Source: Stutzerimonas stutzeri
GTDB taxonomy: Bacteria > Pseudomonadota > Gammaproteobacteria > Pseudomonadales > Pseudomonadaceae
Reading direction: 5' to 3'
NCBI RefSeq assembly: GCF_009789555.1
Contig: NZ_CP046902.1
Span: forward strand, 1,690,001-1,754,000
DNA: 64,000 nucleotides
Below the pieces are notes generated by a model, which was not told where the DNA came from, did no database searches, and saw only the letters and a program-made list of their open reading frames with translations. The position numbers and the translations under genes were made by a program. This document shows, piece by piece, positions 44,372-52,942 of this stretch; the first letter of the stretch is position 1, and each line of letters begins with the position of its first letter.

Positions 44372-44950
44372 CTAGTCGATGTATTCGAAGAGCTTGACGA
44401 TGCGTTGCACGCCGGAAACGCCTTGCACCACGCTCGTGGCGCGGTTGCCTTCCTCGCGGGTCACGAGGCCTAGCAGATACACGATGCCGTTCTCGGTGAT
44501 GACTTTGATGCGCGAACCCGGAACGCTCGCATCGGTAAGCATCTGGGCCTTGATCTTGGTCGTTAGCCAGGAATCATTGCTGCGAGCCAGGGCAGAGGAG
44601 GGAGTCAGTATCTGCAGCTCGTTGTGCACGCGCTTGACGCGTTGCACCGAGCTGACAGCCTGCTCGGCCATCTGCTTGAGCTCTGCACGTGGGACCTGAC
44701 CGGCCAACAGCACCACACCGTTGTAACTGGCGACGACGATGTGGGATGCCCGATCCAGGTCTGGATGGGCCTTGGCGATATTCACGGATGCTTTGGTTTC
44801 GATCAGCGAGTCGTCGATGGTGCTGCCGATCGTTCGAGTGCCTCGGTTGTCATTGATGGGGTCGTCGCGCGTGGCGGTCAGCACCGAGCTGCAGCCGGTA
44901 ACGGCTATGCACAGGGCGAGCGTAAGTGCGTGCAGTCGAACCGAATTCAT
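44372..44950 (-). CDS. dolP: BON-domain lipoprotein (DolP/YraP homologue)
   Basis: A 192-residue lipoprotein: signal with lipobox VTGC (Cys20). Two BON domains follow, ending VVASYNGVVLLAGQVPRAEL and VITENGIVYLLGLVTREEGN. DolP in E. coli is an outer-membrane lipoprotein supporting envelope integrity and BAM. The frame starts upstream at 44989, but MNSVRLHA at 44950 places the signal peptide correctly. It overlaps the SIS-domain gene by 4 bp. Confidence 0.92.
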   Translation of the reverse strand: MNSVRLHALTLALCIAVTGCSSVLTATRDDPINDNRGTRTIGSTIDDSLIETKASVNIAKAHPDLDRASHIVVASYNGVVLLAGQVPRAELKQMAEQAVSSVQRVKRVHNELQILTPSSALARSNDSWLTTKIKAQMLTDASVPGSRIKVITENGIVYLLGLVTREEGNRATSVVQGVSGVQRIVKLFEYID

Positions 44951-45540
44951 TCTTCGCTCCCGAACAGTTGGTTGTCGATCAGGTCGCACAGGCAGTGAAT
45001 GGCGAGCAGATGGACTTCCTGAATACGCGCCGTGACCTTGGCCGGCACGCGAATCTCGACATCTTCCGGTAGCAGCAGCGAGGCCATTCCGCCGCCGTCG
45101 CGGCCTGTGAGCGCGACCACTATCATCTCGCGGTCATGTGCCGCCTGTATCGCCTGGATGACGTTGGCCGAATTGCCGCTGGTGGAGATTGCCAGCAGCA
45201 CGTCGCCCGGCTGGCCCAGTGCGCGGATCTGTTTGGAAAAGACCTCGTTGTAGCTGTAGTCGTTGGCGATCGACGTCAGCGTCGAGCTGTCTGTGGTCAG
45301 GGCGATGGCGGGCAGGCTCGGGCGCTCGCGCTCGAAGCGGTTGAGCAGCTCCGAGGAGAAATGCTGGGCATCGCCGGCTGATCCGCCGTTGCCGCAGGTC
45401 AGAATCTTCCCTTCGCTGAGCAGTGTGTTGACCATGACCTGTCCGGCCTGCTCGATGCTTGGGGCGAGGACTTCCATGGCGCTCTGCTTGGTCTCGATGC
45501 TGGCCTGGAAAAGCTGACGTATACGGGATTGCATGTCCAT
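44947..45540 (-). CDS. SIS-domain protein, DiaA/GmhA-like
   Basis: A 197-residue SIS-fold protein. Seen: GKILTCGNGGSAGDAQHFSS, TDSSTLTSIANDYSYNEVFS and LAISTSGNSANVIQAIQAAH. Pseudomonads label it phosphoheptose isomerase (GmhA, LPS heptose synthesis). Yet the order rsmI-lpoA-yraN-this-dolP is exactly that of E. coli, where this position encodes DiaA, a DnaA-binding initiation factor. Sequence alone does not settle which role applies, and it could serve both. The stop overlaps the dolP start. Confidence 0.88.
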   Translation of the reverse strand: MDMQSRIRQLFQASIETKQSAMEVLAPSIEQAGQVMVNTLLSEGKILTCGNGGSAGDAQHFSSELLNRFERERPSLPAIALTTDSSTLTSIANDYSYNEVFSKQIRALGQPGDVLLAISTSGNSANVIQAIQAAHDREMIVVALTGRDGGGMASLLLPEDVEIRVPAKVTARIQEVHLLAIHCLCDLIDNQLFGSEE

Positions 45541-45646
45541 CGGTGTTTAACCTTCCGGTGTCGGGCCGGGCGGCAGGGCCGGGCCGTAATAAAGCTTGAG
45601 TGGATGCGGTGTCGGCATATGCCGCAGCGTGACTGCCAGGGGTGAC

Positions 45647-46015
45647 TCAGCTATCGAACGCATTGCGGATCCAGTTGGGCGGCTGTGCCGCCCCGGTCGT
45701 TGCGCCTATGGCGACGACGTCGAAGCGGCAGGGGTGTTTTGCCCAGCGGCTCTCCTTCATCAGGAACAGCTGCGCTGCCTTGATCAGTTTCTGCTGTTTG
45801 CGCACATCGACGCTCTCGAGCGCACCGCCCCATCCGGCGTGGCGCCTGTAGCGAACCTCGACGAATACTACTGTATCGCCATCGAGCATGACCAGATCAA
45901 GCTCGCCGCTACGGCATGTCCAGTTGCGGCACAGCAGGCGCAGACCATGCCGCTCCAGAAGGCGCTGCGCCTGGTCTTCGGCGAGCTGCCCGCTGACTTG
46001 CCTGCTGGTGGTCAA
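45647..46015 (-). CDS. YraN family protein (UPF0102)
   Basis: A 122-residue nuclease-fold protein of unknown role. The core E-LDL-D-VFVEV-R motif is seen (RSGELDLVMLDGDTVVFVEV), which resembles Holliday-junction resolvase-type active sites. The start appears to be TTG at 46015, overlapping the lpoA stop by 4 bp (TTGA). No ATG gives a better start. Confidence 0.88.
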   Translation of the reverse strand: MTTSRQVSGQLAEDQAQRLLERHGLRLLCRNWTCRSGELDLVMLDGDTVVFVEVRYRRHAGWGGALESVDVRKQQKLIKAAQLFLMKESRWAKHPCRFDVVAIGATTGAAQPPNWIRNAFDS

Positions 46016-47793
46016 TAGGGCGTTTCCGGGAGCGGTTGAACCTGGCCGTCACGGAACTCGGCCCATGGCAGGTGTCGTTCGATGCGATGTTCTGGCGTAA
46101 TGCTCAGCGTGCCGGATAGGCCCTCGAGCTGTGTCTCCGGCAGTGCCAGTAGCTGATTCAGGCGTGGCGCCAGCAAATAGGCGTCGGCGCCCATGGCATA
46201 GAGCCTGCCGAGACTGCCGCGCGCTTGAGGCCACTTGCGCTCGATCTCCTGGCGAAGGGGGAGTGCGGGGTCGAGCAGCCAAGGTGTTTCGGTGAAGCGA
46301 ATGCCTTCGAGATCGAGGTATTGGGTGCGGTTGTCGGTGGCGGCATGCAGGTGCGAGGTGGCATAGACCGGTAGGTCGCCCGCATACTGGAAGATCAGGG
46401 TGGGCCTGACTTGCTGCGCCTGCTGCGGAGTGGCTGCCAGGAACAGGAAGTCGACATCCTGGCGGCGCGTCGGCTGGGGTTCGGAGGTGCTGCGCTGACT
46501 GCTGCTGTCGCTGCTGCGTACCTGCAGCAGGTCGGCGATCTGGCTGGCCAGTTCAATAGGCTCGGCAAGGGGTTCTGCTGCAACCACTGTCCCGCCGAGT
46601 TCCTGCCACTCCTGGCGAAACGCCTGGAACACTCGATTGCCCCAGTCGCCACGAGGTGTCAGGGCGACCGCGCGACGGTGTCCGTCGGCCCATGCCCGGC
46701 GCGCCACTTCCCGCGCTTCGTCTTCGGCAGCCAGGCCGAACTGGAATAGCTGAGGGGGTGCCTTTTGATCTGCGTCGCTGTAGTTGAGCGCCAGGGTGGT
46801 GATCGGCAGCTGCTCGCGGTCGGCCAGTTGGCGCACCATATCCTTTTCCAGAGGGCCGATGACCAGTTCGACTCCAGAGGCACTCGCTTGCCGGTAGAAC
46901 TCGTCCAGCGAGGACAGGCGGGTGCTGTCGAACAGCTCGATTTTCAGGTCTTGCTGCTCGGCCAGGTGAGCCGCGAGAAAGCCGTCACGCAGGGCGCGCG
47001 CAACGCTGGCCAATGACCCGTCCATGGGCAGCAGGAGCGCTACGTGGGACAAGGGTTTGTCTGCCAGCTCCCGAAGCTTTATCAGCGGTTCTGGCAGGCG
47101 TTGTGCAGCGGGATGGTTAGGGTGCTGCTGGACCCATGCGTCGATACCGCGCTGCTGCTGCGTGAGGGTGCCGGCCTGTTTGACCGTGGCCGCCAGCGAC
47201 AGCCAGCCGGACAGGTCCGCGTCGGCGGTCGGTTGCAGCTGCTCGGCCGGCAGCGCCGATACCAGCGACCAGATGGTTTCGTGATTTTCCTGTGCCGCAG
47301 GGCCGCTCAGCAGGGGTGCGATGAAGGTGCGCTCGCGCGCCGCATCGAGTGGCTGGCCATTCGCTTCGAATGCGCGGGCGCGTGCCAGTTGGGTGCGCAA
47401 CTGTTGTTCCACGGGTAATTCCGCGAGGCGTGCGAAGGCAGGGTGTTGCAGGGCTTGAAGGGCGCGTTGCGGGTCGCTATCGGCCAGCGCCAGTTCCGCT
47501 TCCAGGGTTTTGGCGAACATCTGTTGGGCTGGCATCAGTTGCTCGACGGCGACCTGGTCGAGTATCTGCCGGGCTTGCGCCTGGTTGCCTTGCTGCATGC
47601 TCTGGTCGGCCGCTGACAGCCGTAACAGGGCGGCTTCGGCTGGGTCGCTGGCATCGGCTTCCTTCAGCAATTGTTGCGTTGTGGCCTGTGGCGTGCGCGG
47701 AAGCTCGCCCAGGGTCGAGGTCGGCGAGGTGGCACAGGCCGAAAGCACGGCAGCAATGCATAAAAAGAGAAACGGGCGAAAGCGAGCCATCAT
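46012..47793 (-). CDS. lpoA: LpoA, outer-membrane lipoprotein activator of PBP1a
   Basis: A 593-residue lipoprotein with lipobox LSAC (Cys20), an N-terminal helical TPR-like part (about 50-260) and a C-terminal periplasmic-binding-protein-like fold (about 270-590; HVALLLPMDGSLASVARALR). LpoA reaches through the periplasm to activate PBP1a. The frame runs to 48246, but MMARFRPFLFL at 47793 fits the signal peptide. Divergent from rsmI. Confidence 0.93.
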   Translation of the reverse strand: MMARFRPFLFLCIAAVLSACATSPTSTLGELPRTPQATTQQLLKEADASDPAEAALLRLSAADQSMQQGNQAQARQILDQVAVEQLMPAQQMFAKTLEAELALADSDPQRALQALQHPAFARLAELPVEQQLRTQLARARAFEANGQPLDAARERTFIAPLLSGPAAQENHETIWSLVSALPAEQLQPTADADLSGWLSLAATVKQAGTLTQQQRGIDAWVQQHPNHPAAQRLPEPLIKLRELADKPLSHVALLLPMDGSLASVARALRDGFLAAHLAEQQDLKIELFDSTRLSSLDEFYRQASASGVELVIGPLEKDMVRQLADREQLPITTLALNYSDADQKAPPQLFQFGLAAEDEAREVARRAWADGHRRAVALTPRGDWGNRVFQAFRQEWQELGGTVVAAEPLAEPIELASQIADLLQVRSSDSSSQRSTSEPQPTRRQDVDFLFLAATPQQAQQVRPTLIFQYAGDLPVYATSHLHAATDNRTQYLDLEGIRFTETPWLLDPALPLRQEIERKWPQARGSLGRLYAMGADAYLLAPRLNQLLALPETQLEGLSGTLSITPEHRIERHLPWAEFRDGQVQPLPETPY

Positions 47794-47913
47794 GTGATCA
47801 ATCCTGGAGGCGCTGGCGGGACGAGCGATTGTACCCAAGCGTTGCCGGTGCTGCGATGTCAGGGCCGCTAAACGGGCTACAATGGGCGTTTTAAGATATC
47901 GAGGTACCGCCCT

Positions 47914-48789
47914 GTGACTGCGCCAGATGCCGTGAATTCCGCTGCGGGCACCCTCTATGTCGTGGCCACGCCCATCGGCAATCTTGAGGATATCAGCGCG
48001 CGGGCGCTGCGCGTGTTGGCGGAGGTGGCGCTGATTGCCGCAGAAGATACCCGTCATTCCGCTCGGCTGTTGCAGCATTACGGCATCACCACGCCATTGG
48101 CCGCCTGCCACGAACACAATGAGCGGGACGAAGGCAGCCGCTTCATCAGGCGGCTTCTGGCCGGCGAGGACGTGGCGCTTGTTTCCGATGCGGGAACACC
48201 TTTGATATCCGACCCTGGCTACCATCTGGTCAGGCAGGCTCGCCAAGCTGGGATCAAGGTTGTTCCATTGCCGGGAGCCTGTGCGTTGATCGCCGCGCTA
48301 TGCGCTGCAGGCCTGCCGTCCGATCGTTTCGTTTTCGAGGGGTTTCTGCCTGCCAAGCAGGTCGCGCGCTGCGCTCGGCTGGAGCATCTGCGCGAGGAGC
48401 CGCGCACGCTGATTTTCTATGAAGCGCCGCATCGTATTCTGGACGCTCTGTGCGACCTGGAGGCGGTGTTCGGGGCGGATCGACCGGCTGTGCTGGGCCG
48501 TGAGCTCACCAAGACATTCGAGACGCTGAAGGGGCTGCCGCTCGGCGAGCTGCGTCACTGGGTGGCGGGCGACAGCAATCAGCAGCGCGGCGAGTGCGTG
48601 CTCGTCGTGGGAGGATGGCAGGCGCCCCAGGGCGATGAGGCGGTGGACGCAAACGCGCGCCGCGTGCTGCAGCTGCTGTTGGCCGAGCTGCCGGTCAAGC
48701 GTGCCGCGGCGGTTGCCGCCGAGATAACTGGCGTGAGAAAGAACCTGCTGTATCAGCTCGCTCTGCAGGACAAGGGCTCGAACCAATGA
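47914..48789 (+). CDS. rsmI: RsmI, 16S rRNA 2'-O-methyltransferase (C1402)
   Basis: A 291-residue SAM-dependent tetrapyrrole-methylase-fold enzyme. Seen: LYVVATPIGNLEDISARALR, IAAEDTRHSARLL, LVSDAGTPLISDPGY and PLPGACALIAAL. The start is GTG with GAGG 9 bp upstream. Divergent from lpoA, directly before rnpB. Confidence 0.96.
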   Translation: MTAPDAVNSAAGTLYVVATPIGNLEDISARALRVLAEVALIAAEDTRHSARLLQHYGITTPLAACHEHNERDEGSRFIRRLLAGEDVALVSDAGTPLISDPGYHLVRQARQAGIKVVPLPGACALIAALCAAGLPSDRFVFEGFLPAKQVARCARLEHLREEPRTLIFYEAPHRILDALCDLEAVFGADRPAVLGRELTKTFETLKGLPLGELRHWVAGDSNQQRGECVLVVGGWQAPQGDEAVDANARRVLQLLLAELPVKRAAAVAAEITGVRKNLLYQLALQDKGSNQ

Positions 48790-48844
48790 CGGCCATGAAG
48801 GGCGCCGAGCATGCCGTCTCTCTGCCCGTTGGGCGGTGATCAGC

Positions 48845-48873
48845 TTGCAGGCGCGGGCGCAGCCAAGTACTCT
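48845..48873 (+). promoter_or_regulatory. rnpB promoter
   Basis: TTGCAG (48845-48850), a 17-bp spacer and TACTCT (48868-48873). The RNA's conserved first bases lie 10 nt downstream of the -10 box, which supports the call. Confidence 0.65.
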
Positions 48874-48882
48874 GGCCGCCGG

Positions 48883-49239
48883 AGAGTCGATCGGACAGTC
48901 GCTGTCTCTTTTTGTTCCGCAAGAAGGGAGGGAGGAAAGTCCGGGCTCCATAGGGCAAAGTGCCAGGTAACGCCTGGGAGGCGCGAGCCTACGGAAAGTG
49001 CCACAGAAAATAACCGCCTAAGCGCTTCGGCGCCGGTAAGGGTGAAAAGGTGCGGTAAGAGCGCACCGCGCGACTGGCAACAGCTCGTGGCTAGGTAAAC
49101 CCCACTTGGAGCAAGACCAAATAGGGATCCATTGGCGTGGCCCGCGCTGGATCCGGGTAGGTTGCTAGAGGCAGTCAGTGATGGCTGTCGTAGAGGAATG
49201 GCTGTCCTCGACAGAACCCGGCTTACAGATCGACTCTCC
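48883..49239 (+). ncRNA. rnpB: RNase P RNA, bacterial type A
   Basis: The catalytic RNA that trims tRNA 5' ends. Its 5' end (AGAGTCGATCGGACAGTCG) pairs with the 3' end (ACAGATCGACTCTCC) as helix P1. Conserved core pieces are present in order: GGAGGAAAGTCCGGGCTCC (CR-I), CAGAAAATAACCGCC, GGTAAGGGTGAAAAGGTGCG, then GAGCAAGACCAAATAGG, and CAGAACCCGGCTTACAGATC near the end. The P3 region (about 48904-48930) differs from the P. aeruginosa form I remember. The ends are inferred from P1. Confidence 0.96.
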
Positions 49240-49427
49240 GACCCCTTCCCGTACCGCCCGCTTTTTAGACCAAAATATTCTTGCTCTTAACAAAGTACTT
49301 TAACTTTGTGGTGCAGGTTTTTGGCTTGTCTGGATATATCTTCCGCGCCGCTGCTCCGCTTTACCGTTTATCCCCTCTTCGCTCGCTAAATTCCCGTCCC
49401 GTAAGGATTTTTCCCGCTCGGCTCACC

Positions 49428-49457
49428 TTGACGGTGGGGCTACTGCGTTTCTATAGT
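49428..49457 (+). promoter_or_regulatory. Pmra promoter of the dcw cluster
   Basis: TTGACG (49428-49433), an 18-bp spacer and TATAGT (49452-49457). Predicted start near 49464, leaving a leader of about 68 nt that begins with the MraZ repeats. Confidence 0.75.
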
Positions 49458-49465
49458 GCGCAGAA

Positions 49466-49490
49466 GTGGTAGAAAGTGGAACGAAGTGGG
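49466..49490 (+). promoter_or_regulatory. MraZ operator: three GTGG direct repeats, 10-bp period
   Basis: GTGGT, GTGGA and GTGGG start at 49466, 49476 and 49486. MraZ is known to bind three to four such repeats at its own promoter and repress the dcw cluster. Their position just after the predicted start fits blocking of transcription. Confidence 0.8.
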
Positions 49491-49531
49491 TATTTATGGA
49501 CATGAATCGCTAATTCAGGGGAAGCGCAGCC

Positions 49532-49987
49532 GTGTTTCGCGGAGCAAACGCCATCAGTCTCGATGCCAAAGGGCGGCTAGCTATGCCCAGCCGGTATCGT
49601 GACGAGCTTGTTTCGCGTTGCGAGGGCCAGTTGATCATCACCATCGACGCCGTTGATCGCTGCCTCTGCATCTACCCGCTTCCGGAATGGGAACAGATTG
49701 AAGCCAAGCTCCGCGAGCTGCCGTCGCTGCGAGAGGAAAGTCGACGACTGCAGCGCCTGCTGATCGGTAATGCAGTCGATCTGGAGATGGACGGCACTGG
49801 CCGGGTACTGGTGCCGCCCCGTTTGCGTGAATACGCGGGTCTGGACAAGAAGGCCATGCTGGTAGGCCAGCTGAACAAGTTCAGCTTATGGAACGAGGAC
49901 GACTGGAACGCGCAAGCAGATGCGGACCTGGCGGCCATTAAACAACCCGGCGCATTGCCGGAAGAATTGCGTGATCTAATCCTGTGA
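49532..49987 (+). CDS. mraZ: MraZ transcriptional regulator
   Basis: A 151-residue protein with two MraZ/AbrB-like halves (MFRGANAISLDAKGRLAMPS; VDLEMDGTGRVLVPPRLREY). It forms a ring that binds the GTGG repeats upstream and represses its operon; RsmH counters it. The start is GTG with AGGGGA 9 bp upstream. It overlaps rsmH by 4 bp. Confidence 0.95.
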   Translation: MFRGANAISLDAKGRLAMPSRYRDELVSRCEGQLIITIDAVDRCLCIYPLPEWEQIEAKLRELPSLREESRRLQRLLIGNAVDLEMDGTGRVLVPPRLREYAGLDKKAMLVGQLNKFSLWNEDDWNAQADADLAAIKQPGALPEELRDLIL

Positions 49988-50931
49988 GCCAGACCAGCAG
50001 CTATAACCATGTGACCGTGTTGCTCGACGAGGCCGTTGCGGCCCTCGCGGTGCGCCCGGATGGCCGCTATCTGGACGGAACCTTCGGGCGCGGCGGACAT
50101 AGCCGTCTTCTGCTGCGGCAGCTTGGGCCTGATGGCTGTTTGCTAGGGTTCGACAAAGACCCGCTAGCGATCGCTACGGGGCAAGCACTGGCGGCCGAGG
50201 ATGGCCGCTTTGTCGTTGTGCAGAGAAGTTTCGCCGAGCTCGGTGCCGAAGTCGCGCAACGCGGCTGGATCGGCACTGTCAGCGGCGTGCTGCTGGATTT
50301 GGGTGTGTCGTCGCCGCAGCTCGACGATCCCGAGCGCGGCTTCAGTTTTCTCAACGATGGTCCGCTGGACATGCGCATGGACCCCAGCCGCGGTGTCAGT
50401 GCCGCCGAGTGGATCGCCACTGCCGGCGAAGAAGACATCGCGCGGGTTTTCAAGGATTACGGCGAGGAGCGCTTCGCCAAGCGCATGGCCCGTGCTGTCG
50501 TTCAGCGTCGAATCGAGCGGCCCTTCGAGCGCACGGCCGATCTCGCGCAGGTACTGACAGTCGCCAATCCCGCCTGGGAGAAGGGCAAGAACCCGGCCAC
50601 TCGTGCCTTCCAGGGGTTGCGTATTTTCATCAACAACGAGCTTGGCGACCTGGAAGCCGGGCTTGATGCCGCGCTGGAGGCGCTCGAAATCGGCGGGCGA
50701 CTGGTCGTGATCAGCTTTCACTCGCTTGAAGACCGCATCGTCAAACAGTTCATGCGTCGTCATGCCAAGGGCGAGGCCGATACCCTGCCGCGCGATCTGC
50801 CGATCATCCCCGAGAAGTTCGTGCCGCGCCTCAAGCTGCTGGGTAAACCTCAGTACGCGTCTGCCGAAGAGGTCAAGGCCAACCCTCGCTCACGCAGTGC
50901 CGTGATGCGCGTAGCGGAGAAGCTACGGTGA
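49984..50931 (+). CDS. rsmH: RsmH, 16S rRNA N4-methyltransferase (C1402)
   Basis: A 315-residue MraW-type methyltransferase: SAM site DGTFGRGGHSRLLL, then GVLLDLGVSSPQLDDPERGF and FHSLEDRIVKQF. It modifies the same nucleotide as RsmI, encoded 1.2 kb upstream. The start is GTG. It overlaps mraZ and ftsL by 4 bp each. Confidence 0.97.
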   Translation: MSQTSSYNHVTVLLDEAVAALAVRPDGRYLDGTFGRGGHSRLLLRQLGPDGCLLGFDKDPLAIATGQALAAEDGRFVVVQRSFAELGAEVAQRGWIGTVSGVLLDLGVSSPQLDDPERGFSFLNDGPLDMRMDPSRGVSAAEWIATAGEEDIARVFKDYGEERFAKRMARAVVQRRIERPFERTADLAQVLTVANPAWEKGKNPATRAFQGLRIFINNELGDLEAGLDAALEALEIGGRLVVISFHSLEDRIVKQFMRRHAKGEADTLPRDLPIIPEKFVPRLKLLGKPQYASAEEVKANPRSRSAVMRVAEKLR

Positions 50932-51218
50932 ATCAGCTGCGCCGTGCCATGCCCAACGGCAGCCTGCTGATGCTGGTGCTGTTCATTTCCGTGCTGCTGT
51001 CGGCAATTGCGGTTGCCTATAGCGCGCACTGGAACCGCCAACTGCTCAATGAGCTGTATGGCGAGCTGAGCGTGCGCGACAAGGCGCAGGCCGAGTGGGG
51101 GCGCCTGATACTGGAGCAAAGCACCTGGACGGCGCACAGTCGTATCGAGACGCTGGCCTCCGAGCAGTTGAAGATGCACATCCCCGAAGCGGCGGATGTC
51201 AGGTTGGTGGCCCAATGA
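50928..51218 (+). CDS. ftsL: FtsL, divisome protein
   Basis: A 96-residue bitopic protein: one helix (LLMLVLFISVLLSAIAVAYS) and a periplasmic leucine-rich coiled coil. With FtsB and FtsQ it activates FtsWI. The start is GTG, overlapping rsmH by 4 bp; the stop overlaps ftsI by 4 bp. Confidence 0.93.
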   Translation: MNQLRRAMPNGSLLMLVLFISVLLSAIAVAYSAHWNRQLLNELYGELSVRDKAQAEWGRLILEQSTWTAHSRIETLASEQLKMHIPEAADVRLVAQ

Positions 51219-52942
51219 AGCTCCAGGGCGCGCTTTATCCGTGGCGTTTTCGCATTGTGCTGGCATTGCTGGCGCTGATGATCGGCGCCATTGCCTGGCG
51301 CATCGTCGACCTTCAGGTCATCGATCAGAGCTTCCTGAAAAACCAGGGTGACGCGCGCAGCGTTCGACATATTCCGATACCCGCACATCGCGGCTTGATT
51401 ACCGATCGCCACGGTGAACCGCTGGCGGTCAGCACGCCAGTCACCACGCTCTGGGGCAATCCACGCGAGCTACAAGCGGCTCAGGCGCGCTGGCCGGAAT
51501 TGGCCGCGGCATTGGGGCAGGAGCCTGCTGTCCTTGTGCAGCGGCTCAAGGAGCAGGCCGAGCGAGAATTCATTTATCTGGTGCGGGGGCTGACGCCTGA
51601 GCAGGGTCAGCGCGTGCTCGACCTGAACATTCCTGGCGTGTATGCACAGGAAGAGTTTCGCCGTTTCTACCCGGCTGGAGAGGTCGCCGCTCACGTGGTC
51701 GGCTTCACGGACATCGACGATCGTGGCCGCGAAGGCCTGGAGTTGGCGTACGACGAGTGGCTGGCGGGCGTGCCCGGTAAGCGGCAGGTTCTCAAGGACC
51801 GCCGTGGACGGCTGATCAAGGACGTGCAGGTGACCAAGAACGCCAAGGCCGGCAAGGCACTGGCGTTGTCCATCGATCTGCGTTTGCAATATCTGGCGCA
51901 CAGCGAGTTGCGCAAGGTCGTGAAGGAATACGGCGCCAAGGCCGCCAGCCTGGTGATGGTGGACGTGCAGACCGGTGAGGTCCTCGCCATGGCCAACCAG
52001 CCTACCTACAACCCGAACAACCGCCGCAACCTGCAGCCTTCGGCGATGCGTAACCGGGCCTTGATCGACGTGTTCGAGCCTGGCTCGACGGTCAAGCCGT
52101 TCAGCATCGCGGCAGCGCTCGGGACCGGGAAGTACCACCCGGAATCGGTCATCAATACATTGCCGGGCTGGATGCGTATCGGTCGTTACACCATTCGCGA
52201 CGTGTCGCGCGGGGGCATGCTCAACCTGACCGGCATCCTGATGAAGTCCAGCAACGTCGGGATCAGCAAGATAGCACTGGATATCGGTCCCGAGCCGGTG
52301 CACAGCATCATGCAACAGGCAGGGTTCGGTCAGTCCACCGGCCTTGGGTTCCCCGGCGAGCGGGTCGGAACGCTGCCCAACCATCGCAAATGGCGTGATG
52401 CGGAAACCGCTTCGCTCGCCTACGGCTATGGCCTATCGGTCACCGCTGCTCAGCTGGCGCATGCCTACGCGGTCCTGGGCAACGAAGGCAACAACGTACC
52501 CCTGTCGCTGCTGCGCCTGGATCAGCCGCAGGAAGGCGTGCAGGTGATCGACAAGGCCATCTCCAGGACTGTCCTGAAGATGTTGCAGTCAGTCGTCGAG
52601 GAAGAGGGCGGCGGCGGCGCGCGAGCCAAGGTGCCGGGATACCACGTCGCCGGCAAGAGCGGCACGGCGAAGAAAGTCTCCGGAACCGGCGGCTATACGC
52701 AGAATGCCTACCGTTCTTTCTTCGCGGGCGTGGCGCCGGTTTCCGATCCGCGCGTGGCGATTGTCGTAGTGGTCGATGAGCCCAGCGAAGGTGGCTATTT
52801 CGGCGGCCTCGTCGCCGCGCCAGTATTCGGTAAGGTCGCGGCTCGCGCCTTGCGTCTGATGAACGTTGCGCCGGATAACCTGCCGCCGCCGGCCGACGTC
52901 CAGACTGCCGAGACCACCAAGGCCAAGGGAGGGCGGATCTGA
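51215..52942 (+). CDS. ftsI: FtsI (PBP3), septal peptidoglycan transpeptidase
   Basis: A 575-residue class-B penicillin-binding protein: N-terminal anchor helix (FRIVLALLALMIGAIAWRIV), pedestal domain and transpeptidase domain. Active-site motifs are S291-T-V-K294, SSN (345-347) and KSGT (481-484). Target of aztreonam and other beta-lactams. The frame opens at 51095, but the ATG at 51215 gives the family start and a 4-bp overlap with ftsL. The stop overlaps the murE ATG by one base. Confidence 0.97.
   Translation: MKLQGALYPWRFRIVLALLALMIGAIAWRIVDLQVIDQSFLKNQGDARSVRHIPIPAHRGLITDRHGEPLAVSTPVTTLWGNPRELQAAQARWPELAAALGQEPAVLVQRLKEQAEREFIYLVRGLTPEQGQRVLDLNIPGVYAQEEFRRFYPAGEVAAHVVGFTDIDDRGREGLELAYDEWLAGVPGKRQVLKDRRGRLIKDVQVTKNAKAGKALALSIDLRLQYLAHSELRKVVKEYGAKAASLVMVDVQTGEVLAMANQPTYNPNNRRNLQPSAMRNRALIDVFEPGSTVKPFSIAAALGTGKYHPESVINTLPGWMRIGRYTIRDVSRGGMLNLTGILMKSSNVGISKIALDIGPEPVHSIMQQAGFGQSTGLGFPGERVGTLPNHRKWRDAETASLAYGYGLSVTAAQLAHAYAVLGNEGNNVPLSLLRLDQPQEGVQVIDKAISRTVLKMLQSVVEEEGGGGARAKVPGYHVAGKSGTAKKVSGTGGYTQNAYRSFFAGVAPVSDPRVAIVVVVDEPSEGGYFGGLVAAPVFGKVAARALRLMNVAPDNLPPPADVQTAETTKAKGGRI

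Noticed and set aside
47794..48246. N-terminal extension of lpoA into rsmI
   Set aside because: It would bury the lipoprotein signal peptide, which must be at the N-terminus.
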